The notes under the pieces were generated by a model. It was not told the origin of the DNA. It searched no databases and worked only from the letters and a program-made list of their open reading frames with translations. Shown here piece after piece: positions 7,346-13,651 of a stretch of 64,000 nucleotides of DNA (the stretch's first letter is position 1; every line of letters begins with the position of its first letter). The stretch is from an uncultured Oscillospiraceae bacterium. GTDB taxonomy: Bacteria; Bacillota; Clostridia; Oscillospirales; Oscillospiraceae. Both the position numbers and the translations under genes were made by a program. The stretch covers positions 62,001 to 126,000 of the forward strand of contig CANQVL010000002.1 in assembly GCA_947627285.1 (NCBI GenBank), given 5' to 3'.

Positions 7346-7422
7346 AAACGCCGGAAGGGAAGGGCATTTTCGGGGGAATGCCTTAAAAGTTCGGAAAATA
7401 TTTTTTCGGGAAGGTGAGCGAT

Positions 7423-7650
7423 TTGGACTGGACAAGCATTATTGTGGCGGTGGTGACCGGGGGGCTGGCGTTTTTGGGGGTTCTGGTGTCGAACCGAAAG
7501 ACCGGGGCGCTGATCGCCTACCGGCTCCAACAGTTGGAGGCGAAGGTGGATAAGCACAACCATTTCGCGGAGCGGATGCCGGTGATTGAGGAGCAGATAA
7601 AGGCGGCGAACCACCGGATTGAGGACCTTGAGAGGAGAGTAGATACGTGA
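7423..7650 (+). CDS. Prophage lysis-cassette membrane protein with coiled coil, copy 1
   Basis: This 75-residue protein has one N-terminal membrane segment (SIIVAVVTGGLAFLGVLVS) and a C-terminal coiled coil (YRLQQLEAKVDKHNHF...IEDLERRVDT). It resembles the XhlA-like or holin-accessory proteins that precede endolysin genes. I chose the TTG start, which has AGGTGAG at good distance; a GTG nine bases earlier would overlap that site. The stop codon overlaps the endolysin start. A second copy lies at 24643 with the same layout. Confidence 0.65.
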   Translation: MDWTSIIVAVVTGGLAFLGVLVSNRKTGALIAYRLQQLEAKVDKHNHFAERMPVIEEQIKAANHRIEDLERRVDT

Positions 7651-8327
7651 GCTGGGTTAAAGACGTTTTGACAGTTGCGGAGGGGGAGGTCGGGGTCACG
7701 GAGTGGCCGAAGGGGAGCAACTGCGTGAAGTACAACGAGTGGTACTACGGAAAAAGCGTGTCCGGGGCGGCGTATCCCTGGTGCATGGCGTTCGTGCAGT
7801 GGGATTTTGACCGGGCGGGGCATACCCTGCCTCACAAGACGGCGTCGTGCTCCAATCTGCTGAACTGGTACAGGGCGAATAAGCCTGAGTGCGTCAGCGA
7901 CAAGCCGGCGCCCGGGGCGATTGCCATTTATAATTTCGGGCACACGGGGATAGTGGCGCGGGACAACGGCGACGGGACCGTCACCACCATCGAGGGCAAC
8001 ACCTCTGCGACGGAGGCGGGCAGCCAGAGCAACGGCGGGGGAGTCTTCAAGGTCCGCCGTCCCGCGGCGCTTGTGACAAAGTATATAATTCCGTTTGAGA
8101 TCGAGGAGGAAGAGGATATGACGGGAGAGGAGATCTACAAAAAGCTCAGCGAGTATCTGGAAGGCAAGCCCGCGCCCGATTGGGCGGAGACGGAGCTCCA
8201 GGAGGCGGTGGACATGGGAATCACCGACGGGACAAACCCCATGCAGCTCATGCCGCGCTACCAGGCAGCAATAATGGCGAAGCGGGCCGTGGAAATGGGG
8301 AAAAAAGGGGCCCCCACGCAATCATGA
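7647..8327 (+). CDS. CHAP-type prophage endolysin, copy 1
   Basis: This 226-residue endolysin starts at a GTG overlapping the previous stop. Residues 1-150 form a CHAP-like cysteine peptidase/amidase domain: the catalytic cysteine is in YPWCMAFVQWDFDRAG and the histidine in FGHTGIVARD. After an acidic linker (EIEEEEDM), residues 165-220 form a helical repeat (DWAETELQEAVDMGITDG) like those used for wall attachment. It cleaves peptidoglycan for lysis. The last residues (GKKGAPTQS) differ from copy 2 (ARK) because a family II repeat insertion starts here. Identity with the copy at 24888 is very high over the rest. Confidence 0.85.
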   Translation: MSWVKDVLTVAEGEVGVTEWPKGSNCVKYNEWYYGKSVSGAAYPWCMAFVQWDFDRAGHTLPHKTASCSNLLNWYRANKPECVSDKPAPGAIAIYNFGHTGIVARDNGDGTVTTIEGNTSATEAGSQSNGGGVFKVRRPAALVTKYIIPFEIEEEEDMTGEEIYKKLSEYLEGKPAPDWAETELQEAVDMGITDGTNPMQLMPRYQAAIMAKRAVEMGKKGAPTQS

Positions 8328-8520
8328 TTGCGTGGGGAGAGGACGACCGAAGCCTGCGCCTGAGCCCGACCATCGGGGACCCCAGCGGGCAAAGCCCGTT
8401 GGGGAGAGGAGGAGCCGAGCCTGCGCCTGAGGGCGACCAACGGGAGCCTGAAGTAAAGCGGCTCGAGCGAGGACGAGGGGGCGAGGTTAAGCGGCTTCCG
8501 GGAGGACGAGATGAGACGAC
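8299..8520 (-). repeat. Family II modular hairpin repeat, inserted in the lysis cassette
   Basis: Two hairpin modules (perfect 26-base palindrome at 8312-8337; CCCCAGCGGGC/GCCCGTTGGGG at 8380-8404), each followed by a conserved GCCTGCGCCTGAG box, then a GCGAGGTTAAGCGGCTTCCG box at 8481-8500. The last box is the exact reverse complement of 34971-34990. The corresponding place in the second lysis cassette (near 25541) has no such sequence. Confidence 0.75.
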
Positions 8521-8767
8521 ATCGAAAAAGACCGTCTTTGCGGACGTGGTTATCACGGTGTGCGTGGCAGTGGCGGTGCTTGTCACAGGGTGCGTGATCT
8601 ACGAGTACCACCGGCTGGACACGGTGATGCCGCCGGGGGTCATCTCAGCCCTCTTCGCCTTCTGGGGCGGGGAGCTGCTGATAGTGGCGCTGAGGCAGAT
8701 ATTCGGGTCGGACGTGGTTACTAAGACGAAAAATAATAATTCTAACGATTACGGAGGTTCTATTTAA
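8324..8767 (+). CDS. Prophage lysis-cassette membrane protein with repeat-encoded N-terminus
   Basis: The C-terminal 80 residues match the 85-residue protein at 25547: two membrane segments (VVITVCVAVAVLVTGCVIYEY and VISALFAFWGGELLIVAL) and a polar tail. The first ~64 codons are family II repeat read in frame without a stop, rich in Arg, Gly and Glu. The ATG at 8324 overlaps the endolysin stop as in copy 2, so the insertion kept translational coupling. No other ATG or GTG start lies between the repeat and the membrane segment; a TTG at 8400 is possible. Likely a holin or holin partner. Whether the extension is tolerated is unknown. Confidence 0.55.
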   Translation: MIAWGEDDRSLRLSPTIGDPSGQSPLGRGGAEPAPEGDQREPEVKRLERGRGGEVKRLPGGRDETTSKKTVFADVVITVCVAVAVLVTGCVIYEYHRLDTVMPPGVISALFAFWGGELLIVALRQIFGSDVVTKTKNNNSNDYGGSI

Positions 8768-8944
8768 ATGCTTGAGAAGATTTGCAACCGGCTGCTTACG
8801 GTCAAGTCCATTGTGACGATAATCCTCACCGTGGTTTTCGCGGTGCTGGTGATACGCGGGACGCTGCCGTCGGAGTTCATGACGGTGTACGCCTCGGTGC
8901 TGACGTTTTATTTTGGGATTCAGAGCACGAAGCGGGAGGAATAA
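8768..8944 (+). CDS. Small prophage membrane protein, copy 1
   Basis: This 58-residue protein starts right after the previous stop codon. It has one clear membrane segment (VKSIVTIILTVVFAVLVI) and a second weak one (FMTVYASVLTFYFGIQS), ending in KREE. It is nearly identical to the protein at 25805, including its position at the end of the lysis cassette. Holin-like or lysis-accessory function is inferred from context. Confidence 0.65.
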   Translation: MLEKICNRLLTVKSIVTIILTVVFAVLVIRGTLPSEFMTVYASVLTFYFGIQSTKREE

Positions 8945-8955
8945 GAGAAAATAGC

Positions 8956-9111
8956 ATGAGTTTGGACGTGATCCCTATTGACACTCCTGCTGAAAATGGG
9001 TATAAACCGTTCGGTCAAAGAATCTTACTCTGTTCCATTTGGAGTGGATTTATAGTTAACACTATAGTTATCAACATCCTGGTATTCGCTCATTTATCAA
9101 TGGGATTTTAG
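8956..9111 (+). CDS. Small membrane protein abutting the attachment site
   Basis: A 51-codon ORF (MSLDVIPIDTPAENG...) has GGAGGA about 15 bases upstream and one hydrophobic segment (IWSGFIVNTIVINILVFAHL). Its stop codon lies immediately before the tRNA-Ser fragment, so it would be the last gene of the prophage. The sequence is AT-rich and unrelated to the second cassette. I do not recognise it; it may be spurious. Confidence 0.35.
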   Translation: MSLDVIPIDTPAENGYKPFGQRILLCSIWSGFIVNTIVINILVFAHLSMGF

Positions 9112-9171
9112 CCCCTGCTAAGGGAGTAGACGTCTAAACCGCGTGCGAGGGTTCAAATCCCTCCTTCCGCG
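9112..9171 (+). other. tRNA-Ser(GCU) 3' half: prophage attachment scar
   Basis: The stretch begins in the anticodon arm (CCCCTGCTAAGGGAG, loop CUGCUAA with anticodon GCU), followed by a long variable arm, a T arm (GAGGG TTCAAAT CCCTC) and the acceptor 3' strand CTTCCGC plus discriminator G. The 5' half (acceptor strand, D arm) is absent upstream, where prophage sequence takes over. This is the expected structure of the distal attachment site of a phage integrated into a serine tRNA gene; the intact gene would lie at the other prophage end, outside the window. Confidence 0.75.
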
Positions 9172-9203
9172 TAATCGTCGTCGCGAAAGCGGCGATAGTT
9201 CCT

Positions 9204-9236
9204 CAAAGGGCAGACGCTAAAGGCGCCTGCCCTTTG
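9204..9236. terminator. Hairpin downstream of the attachment scar
   Basis: CAAAGGGCAG / CTGCCCTTTG inverted repeat with a 13-base loop, probably the original terminator of the interrupted tRNA gene. A second hairpin (AAAACGCGA / TCGCGTTTT) follows at 9267-9298. Confidence 0.5.
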
Positions 9237-9338
9237 ACTCACTCGCCCGCTTTGTTCCTCCACTCAAAACGCGACCCGCTGCGCTGGGCTCGCGTTTTGT
9301 TCTTGTAGGAGTTTTAATCACTTATTCCAATGTAAAAG

Positions 9339-9366
9339 GTCCCGGAACTGTTTCGGTTCCGGGACC
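9339..9366 (-). terminator. Terminator of the ECF sigma operon
   Basis: GGTCCCGGAAC / GTTCCGGGACC stem followed on the minus strand by CTTTTAC, about 30 bases behind the stop codon of the sigma partner gene. Confidence 0.75.
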
Positions 9367-9397
9367 CCTTACACAGACTCCTCTCCGGCAACATGGG

Positions 9398-10183
9398 TCA
9401 CTTGGAATAATGTTTCATTACGGCTTTCCACAATGCCCAGTAATCTCCGTCGGCTCCGGGTGTGATTGCTTTTGCGTCCGATTCAGGAGCTGCGCAGTAG
9501 ACGGCCTCCTGGAGGCCGATCAGGGTCAGGATCGGTTCGCCGTTATAGTTATAAATCTCATTATCCAAAAGGGTTATATACGCGATATACTGATTCCCCT
9601 TCTGCATGGGTGTGTATTCCTCCGCGTATATTGTCCCCGGCCCATACGTACTGAAATAGGGTTCGCACGATTCGTCGGTGATGTAGAAGAACGGCTCCTT
9701 TACAAGATATACTCCGCCCTCCTCGATATTTACATTCGATCCGGCGTAAAAGATCTTTTCAACCTTAATTGGCGTCAAAACATGATTTATCCCATATATT
9801 TTTGATTTATCCCGTTCTTCCTCGGTCGGTTCAATGATTCGGTTCACGCTGGCGCCGTCAACAGAGCATTGAATAATAACGCCGTTTTTGTTTTCCTCTC
9901 CGTTGACCGAATACCGGGCGCGCGCTTCAAGCTCATCAAAGGACGACGGAATAACTCTGTTGCCGCCGCAGCTTCCCCCGACAATTGTGTACTTATCCTT
10001 ATCATAATACAGCCCTTTCGGGCCGCCAAACCGCCAAACGCCAACCCCGATCAGCGCTATGAGACACAGGCAGCACACAGGAGCCGCCGCGCGTATGAGC
10101 GCCCTTCTCCTTCGCCTTTGACCGGCGATATACTGTTCTCTGCGTTCCAACAGGCTTTGGAACATTTCGTCACTGTTCTTCAT
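9398..10183 (-). CDS. Membrane-anchored partner (putative anti-sigma factor) of the ECF sigma
   Basis: This 261-residue protein has a short basic cytoplasmic N-terminus (KNSDEMFQSLLERREQYIAGQRRRRR), one membrane segment at about 29-50 (IRAAAPVCCLCLIALIGVGVW) and a ~210-residue extracytoplasmic part with several cysteines. The start overlaps the sigma gene by 14 bases, the normal coupling for sigma/anti-sigma pairs. The cytoplasmic part is too short for a classical zinc-binding anti-sigma domain, so sigma control is inferred from gene pairing only. The outer domain has no family I recognise. Confidence 0.55.
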   Translation of the reverse strand: MKNSDEMFQSLLERREQYIAGQRRRRRALIRAAAPVCCLCLIALIGVGVWRFGGPKGLYYDKDKYTIVGGSCGGNRVIPSSFDELEARARYSVNGEENKNGVIIQCSVDGASVNRIIEPTEEERDKSKIYGINHVLTPIKVEKIFYAGSNVNIEEGGVYLVKEPFFYITDESCEPYFSTYGPGTIYAEEYTPMQKGNQYIAYITLLDNEIYNYNGEPILTLIGLQEAVYCAAPESDAKAITPGADGDYWALWKAVMKHYSK

Positions 10184-10727
10184 AAATAAATCCCTCTTCC
10201 TTAAGCTCCGCTCTCAAAGACCGCTTTGCCCTATACAGGAGATTCCTTACCTGGCGTTCGTTTTTCTTTAAGACGGCTGCCGCTTCCTTATTGGTTAGTC
10301 CTTCAAAGAACACAAGCCAAAGGACTGTTCTGTAATCCACAGAAAGCCTGGACATCGCTTTATGGATCGCGATTTTTCTCTCCTCCTTTATGTAGGACCG
10401 TTCGAGACTGCGCTCCTCGCTTAAACAGTTCTCCAAATCTTCAACGGGAGCGTTAAGCCGCCTGGAATTACGTCTTACGAAATCGATCGCCACATTTCGC
10501 CCGATGGCGTACAGCCAGGACTTGAATGTACCCTTTCCTGAATATCCCGGTTTCCTGATCATTAACCGGAAAAAGGTATCCTCCGTCAACTCCTCGGCGA
10601 TGAAAATATTGTTCACATAACCGTTCAGATAAAGGATAAGGCCGTCCTTATAGCCTTCAACGATCTCAGCTAATCCTCTGTCATCACCATCAAGGAAACG
10701 GCGGTAGCTGATTGCACCATTATCCAT
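10170..10727 (-). CDS. ECF-type RNA polymerase sigma factor
   Basis: This 185-residue protein has region 2 (LILYLNGYVNNIFIAEELTEDTFFRLM...FKSWLYAIGRNVAIDFVRR) with the DNA-melting/-10 helix, a variable linker, and region 4 (SRLSVDYRTVLWLVFFEGLTNKEAAAVLKKNERQVRNLLYRAKRSL) with the -35 helix-turn-helix. Length fits the ECF group. Ribosome binding site AAGGAG precedes the ATG. The upstream region has an ECF-like promoter, suggesting autoregulation. The trigger is unknown; the co-encoded membrane protein is the likely sensor. Confidence 0.85.
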   Translation of the reverse strand: MDNGAISYRRFLDGDDRGLAEIVEGYKDGLILYLNGYVNNIFIAEELTEDTFFRLMIRKPGYSGKGTFKSWLYAIGRNVAIDFVRRNSRRLNAPVEDLENCLSEERSLERSYIKEERKIAIHKAMSRLSVDYRTVLWLVFFEGLTNKEAAAVLKKNERQVRNLLYRAKRSLRAELKEEGFIYEEQ

Positions 10728-10767
10728 GATTTTCTCCTTTCGGGCCGGAATTAATGCCTCTCACTTA

Positions 10768-10800
10768 TTAGTCGTATGAAACGCCAAAAAGTCTCACCCC
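10768..10800 (-). promoter_or_regulatory. Putative autoregulated ECF promoter
   Basis: Reading the minus strand, GTGAGACTTTTTGGCGTTTC is followed by ATACGACTAA. The GAGAC/ACTTTTT -35 and CGTC-like -10 resemble promoters recognised by ECF sigma factors in Clostridia. It lies about 40 bases upstream of the sigma start codon. Confidence 0.4.
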
Positions 10801-10854
10801 TATAATAACATTTTTGAAAATCTTATCAAAGATAAAACAATGAGAAAATCAGAG

Positions 10855-10883
10855 TTGCTTTTCCTCAGCGCTTGGAATATAAT
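10855..10883 (+). promoter_or_regulatory. Sigma-A promoter of the MATE/Spo0A-like operon
   Basis: TTGCTT, 17-base spacer, TATAAT, 30 bases before the MATE start codon. Confidence 0.65.
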
Positions 10884-10912
10884 CAGGAAAAACCGGGAAC
10901 AGGGCGGTGGGT

Positions 10913-12328
10913 ATGAGGACTGAGACGAAGAGCGCGTTTCCGTGGGGGGAATTTCTCAAATCGCTGGCGGTTATTGGGATACCCGTGGCGGTGCAGAACC
11001 TTTTGACCACCACGGCGTCCATGGTGGACACCATGATGGTGGCGCCGCTGGGGGAGAACTCCGTGGGGGCGCTGGGGCTTTGCGCGCAGTTTTCGTCGCT
11101 GATGTTCTCCTGCTACTGGGGCTTTGTGGGCGGGGGAATGCTTTTTTTCGCCCAATACTGGGGCTCCGGGGAGGACGACGGCATTGACCGCTCCTACGGT
11201 ATGACCTGGGTGTGCATGATGGCGGTTGCCACGGTTTTCGGGCTCCTCGCGGCGCTGTCGCCTCAGCTTGTGATGAGGCTCTACACCGACAAGACGGCGA
11301 TCCGCGAGATAGGCGTGGAGTATCTGAAAATCGTGGGCTTTGCCTACCCCCTGCAGGTCTGCTCCATGGCGATGAGCGCGCTTTTGCGCGCCACGGAGCG
11401 GGTGCGCATACCGATGATAGCCTCGGTAGCTTCCGTGGCGGTGAACATTTTCTTAAACTGGGTCTTCATATTCGGCAGGCTCGGCGCCCCCGCCATGGGC
11501 ATACGCGGCGCGGCGCTGGCGACGACGATTGCCGCGGCGGTGAACGTGGCGGCGATATATCTCATGGCGTACATAAAGGGCTACCCCTACCTTTTCCACA
11601 TACGCGCCCATTTCCGCTGGACACGCGGGCACGCCGGGAGCTTTTTCAGAAAGTGCCTGCCCATCATAATCAACGAGCTGTTTCTGGGCATCGGCAACAT
11701 GGTCATAAACGTGACACTGGGGCGTCAGCCGGAGGCGGTGATAAACGGACTCGCGGTGTTCAGAACGCTGGAGGGGCTGATAATTGGCTTCTTCGCCGGA
11801 TTTTCCTCGGCGTCCTCGGTGCTGGTGGGCAAATGCGTGGGAGCGGGGGAGCTGGACACGGCGTACGAGCGGGCAAAGCGGCTCGTTTACCTGTGCAGTG
11901 GGATACTCTTTGCCGTGGGACTTGGCATAATTGGGCTTCGCAGGCCCATACTCACCGCCATGGGTCTTGAGGGCGCCTCCTACGACGCCGGAGTCCGGTT
12001 CCTTGTGATATACGTATTTGTTGCGCTTATACGCATGGGCAACTGGATAATGAACGACACCTACCGCGCCTCCGGGGATGCCGTCACAGGGACGGTCACA
12101 GAGATCGCGGCGATGTACACCCTGGTGGTGCCGGGCGTGCTCATAGCGGGCTTTGTCCTGCGCCTGCCCTACTGGGCGATATTCCTCTGCTGTTATGTGG
12201 ACGAGCCCATACGCTACGTGCTGATGCAGATACATCTATACTCCGGGCGGTGGGTGCGCCCGGTCACGACGTTGGGCATTCAGGCGCTGCCGGCGTTCCG
12301 GGAGAAGAGAAGGAGGCGGGCGGCGTGA
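10913..12328 (+). CDS. MATE family multidrug/metabolite exporter
   Basis: This 471-residue membrane protein has about 12 predicted membrane segments in two similar halves (for example AVIGIPVAVQNLLTTTASMVD and KCLPIIINELFLGIGNMVIN). The repeated pattern and an N-terminal MVDTMMVAPLG motif fit the NorM/DinF-like MATE family, which exports cationic compounds using Na+ or H+. ATG at 10913 is chosen; a GTG two codons earlier is also in frame. The stop overlaps the next start (GTGA). Substrate cannot be predicted. Confidence 0.85.
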   Translation: MRTETKSAFPWGEFLKSLAVIGIPVAVQNLLTTTASMVDTMMVAPLGENSVGALGLCAQFSSLMFSCYWGFVGGGMLFFAQYWGSGEDDGIDRSYGMTWVCMMAVATVFGLLAALSPQLVMRLYTDKTAIREIGVEYLKIVGFAYPLQVCSMAMSALLRATERVRIPMIASVASVAVNIFLNWVFIFGRLGAPAMGIRGAALATTIAAAVNVAAIYLMAYIKGYPYLFHIRAHFRWTRGHAGSFFRKCLPIIINELFLGIGNMVINVTLGRQPEAVINGLAVFRTLEGLIIGFFAGFSSASSVLVGKCVGAGELDTAYERAKRLVYLCSGILFAVGLGIIGLRRPILTAMGLEGASYDAGVRFLVIYVFVALIRMGNWIMNDTYRASGDAVTGTVTEIAAMYTLVVPGVLIAGFVLRLPYWAIFLCCYVDEPIRYVLMQIHLYSGRWVRPVTTLGIQALPAFREKRRRRAA

Positions 12329-13020
12329 CGGGAAGGGCATCAGTTGTCCTGGCGGGAAATCTGGGGAGTCTGCCGGAAAGACTGAAGATGGCGGGAGTGG
12401 AAACGGCGGGGGAGAGCGCGGACCCGGAGAGGGCGCTGGCGCTCGCACTGTCCGCCGACGCCGGGGCTGTCGTCGCCTCGGGCGAGGCGGCGCTTTCCCT
12501 CACCGGCGCGCTGGAAGCCCTTGACCCGTCGGAAAGACCCGCGCTTATAGCGTTAGCCTCCGGCGGCGCGGACCTGCCAAACGCCACGGTCTGCCGAGAC
12601 CCCGATGAGGCCGTCGCCGCCGTCCAAAGGCTGTACGGCGGACAGGCGCGGCAAAATACTCAGCTCCGGCGAAGGATCTCGGAGCTCCTCGCCGGACTTT
12701 CCCTTCCCGCCGGTCGCTCGGAGCACAGATACGTTGCGGCGGCACTGCTGATGATGGCGTCGGAGCCGGAGCTTTCCGGGCTTGAGCCGGAGGCACTCTA
12801 CCCGGGGCTTTCGCGGCGCTTCGGAGTGTCGGAGGAGAGGGTATCCGAATCGCTGGACCACGCCGTCCGCACCGTCTGGCGGCACTGCGACAGCGTGACG
12901 CTGTCCCGAATGTTCCCCGACAAAGCCTCCCGCCCCACAGCCGAAGAATTTCTGAAAACCCTCTTCGGCTCCCTGTACGCCACCCTAGGCAAATCCCTCT
13001 GGAGCCCCCAAATATATTAA
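12325..13020 (+). CDS. Spo0A C-terminal-domain protein with degenerate receiver
   Basis: This 231-residue protein starts at a GTG overlapping the MATE stop codon. The C-terminal ~100 residues match the Spo0A DNA-binding domain (YVAAALLMMASEPELSG, LYPGLSRRFGVSEERVSESL, TVWRH, FPDKASRPTAEEFLKTL). The N-terminal ~120 residues look like a shrunken response-regulator receiver, but no phosphoacceptor Asp in a DxxxP setting is seen. The recognition-helix residues differ from those of true Spo0A, so it probably binds another sequence. It may regulate the exporter or sporulation timing independently of phosphorylation. The real spo0A is likely elsewhere in the genome. Confidence 0.7.
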   Translation: MTGRASVVLAGNLGSLPERLKMAGVETAGESADPERALALALSADAGAVVASGEAALSLTGALEALDPSERPALIALASGGADLPNATVCRDPDEAVAAVQRLYGGQARQNTQLRRRISELLAGLSLPAGRSEHRYVAAALLMMASEPELSGLEPEALYPGLSRRFGVSEERVSESLDHAVRTVWRHCDSVTLSRMFPDKASRPTAEEFLKTLFGSLYATLGKSLWSPQIY

Positions 13021-13050
13021 AGTCTGACCAGCCCGCCCCAAACCCCCAAA

Positions 13051-13227
13051 TCAAACATTTTTCCGACGACATGCGCGTCGGAAAAATCACCTCTGTTTTG
13101 CAAGTGTGCCGCCTACGGCGGCGCGCGCAGCAAAACGGCAGGAAAAAATCCGTGAATTCCGCAGAATTCACGGATTTTTTCTGAACGTCCCCCTTTTCAA
13201 AAAAGGGCTGCGCCCTTTTTTGAAAAG
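13051..13227 (+). repeat. Family I four-hairpin intergenic element, copy A
   Basis: H1 TTTTTCCGACG/CGTCGGAAAAA; H2 outer stem GTTTTGC/GCAAAAC around GCCGCC-TACG-GGCGGC; H3 arms AAAAAATCCGTGAATTC/GAATTCACGGATTTTTT with loop CGCA; H4 TTCAAAAAAGGGC/GCCCTTTTTTGAA. It sits behind the Spo0A-like gene. Confidence 0.8.
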
Positions 13228-13229
13228 CT

Positions 13230-13262
13230 AAAAGCCGGAGGGCATTTTGCCCTCCGGCTTTT
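13230..13262 (-). terminator. Terminator of tRNA-Leu
   Basis: AAAAGCCGGAGGGC / GCCCTCCGGCTTTT stem directly behind the tRNA 3' end on the minus strand; T-run TTTTAGC follows. It can also act on plus-strand transcripts. Confidence 0.75.
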
Positions 13263-13264
13263 AA

Positions 13265-13346
13265 TGCGAGAGATGAGACTTGAACTCACACGTCATTCGA
13301 CACACGCACCTCAAACGTGCCTGTCTGCCTATTCCAGCACTCTCGC
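13265..13346 (-). tRNA. tRNA-Leu(GAG)
   Basis: On the minus strand: acceptor GCGAGAG pairing with CTCTCGC plus discriminator A, D arm with CTGG...CAG, anticodon stem CACGT/GCGTG around loop TTGAGGT (anticodon GAG), a short class II variable arm, and T arm with GTTCAAGTC. CCA is not encoded. It decodes CUC/CUU. Confidence 0.85.
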
Positions 13347-13465
13347 AAAAGCATGATTATTATAGCAGATTATTTTCGTTTGTCAACAAAAAATTTTATC
13401 TTTTTTTGATCCGACGCCAAAAAAATAAAAATACGGAAAAACTTAAAAGTTTTTCCGAAAAACCC

Positions 13466-13495
13466 TTGACATATCAAGATTACCCGTGCTATAAT
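13466..13495 (+). promoter_or_regulatory. rpoBC promoter
   Basis: TTGACA, 18-base spacer ending in GTGC, TATAAT (extended -10 TGC). The leader of about 150 bases carries a small hairpin GCCCCTCACGGGGC. No ribosomal protein gene lies between promoter and rpoB. Confidence 0.75.
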
Positions 13496-13651
13496 AAACT
13501 GATTTTATGCCCCTCACGGGGCACTACCCCACCTTATTTATACATTTATAGTACCACAAACCGGCAAAAAATCAAGAGTATGACCAATATTTTTGACAAC
13601 ACCGCCGGGCGTATCTTATGGAGAACACAATACTTTTAAGGAGTGAAGTCA

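Noticed and set aside
6009..7435. Open frames opposite the cysteine-repeat gene
   Set aside because: They consist of Ala/Pro/Gly-rich mirror sequence without start signals.
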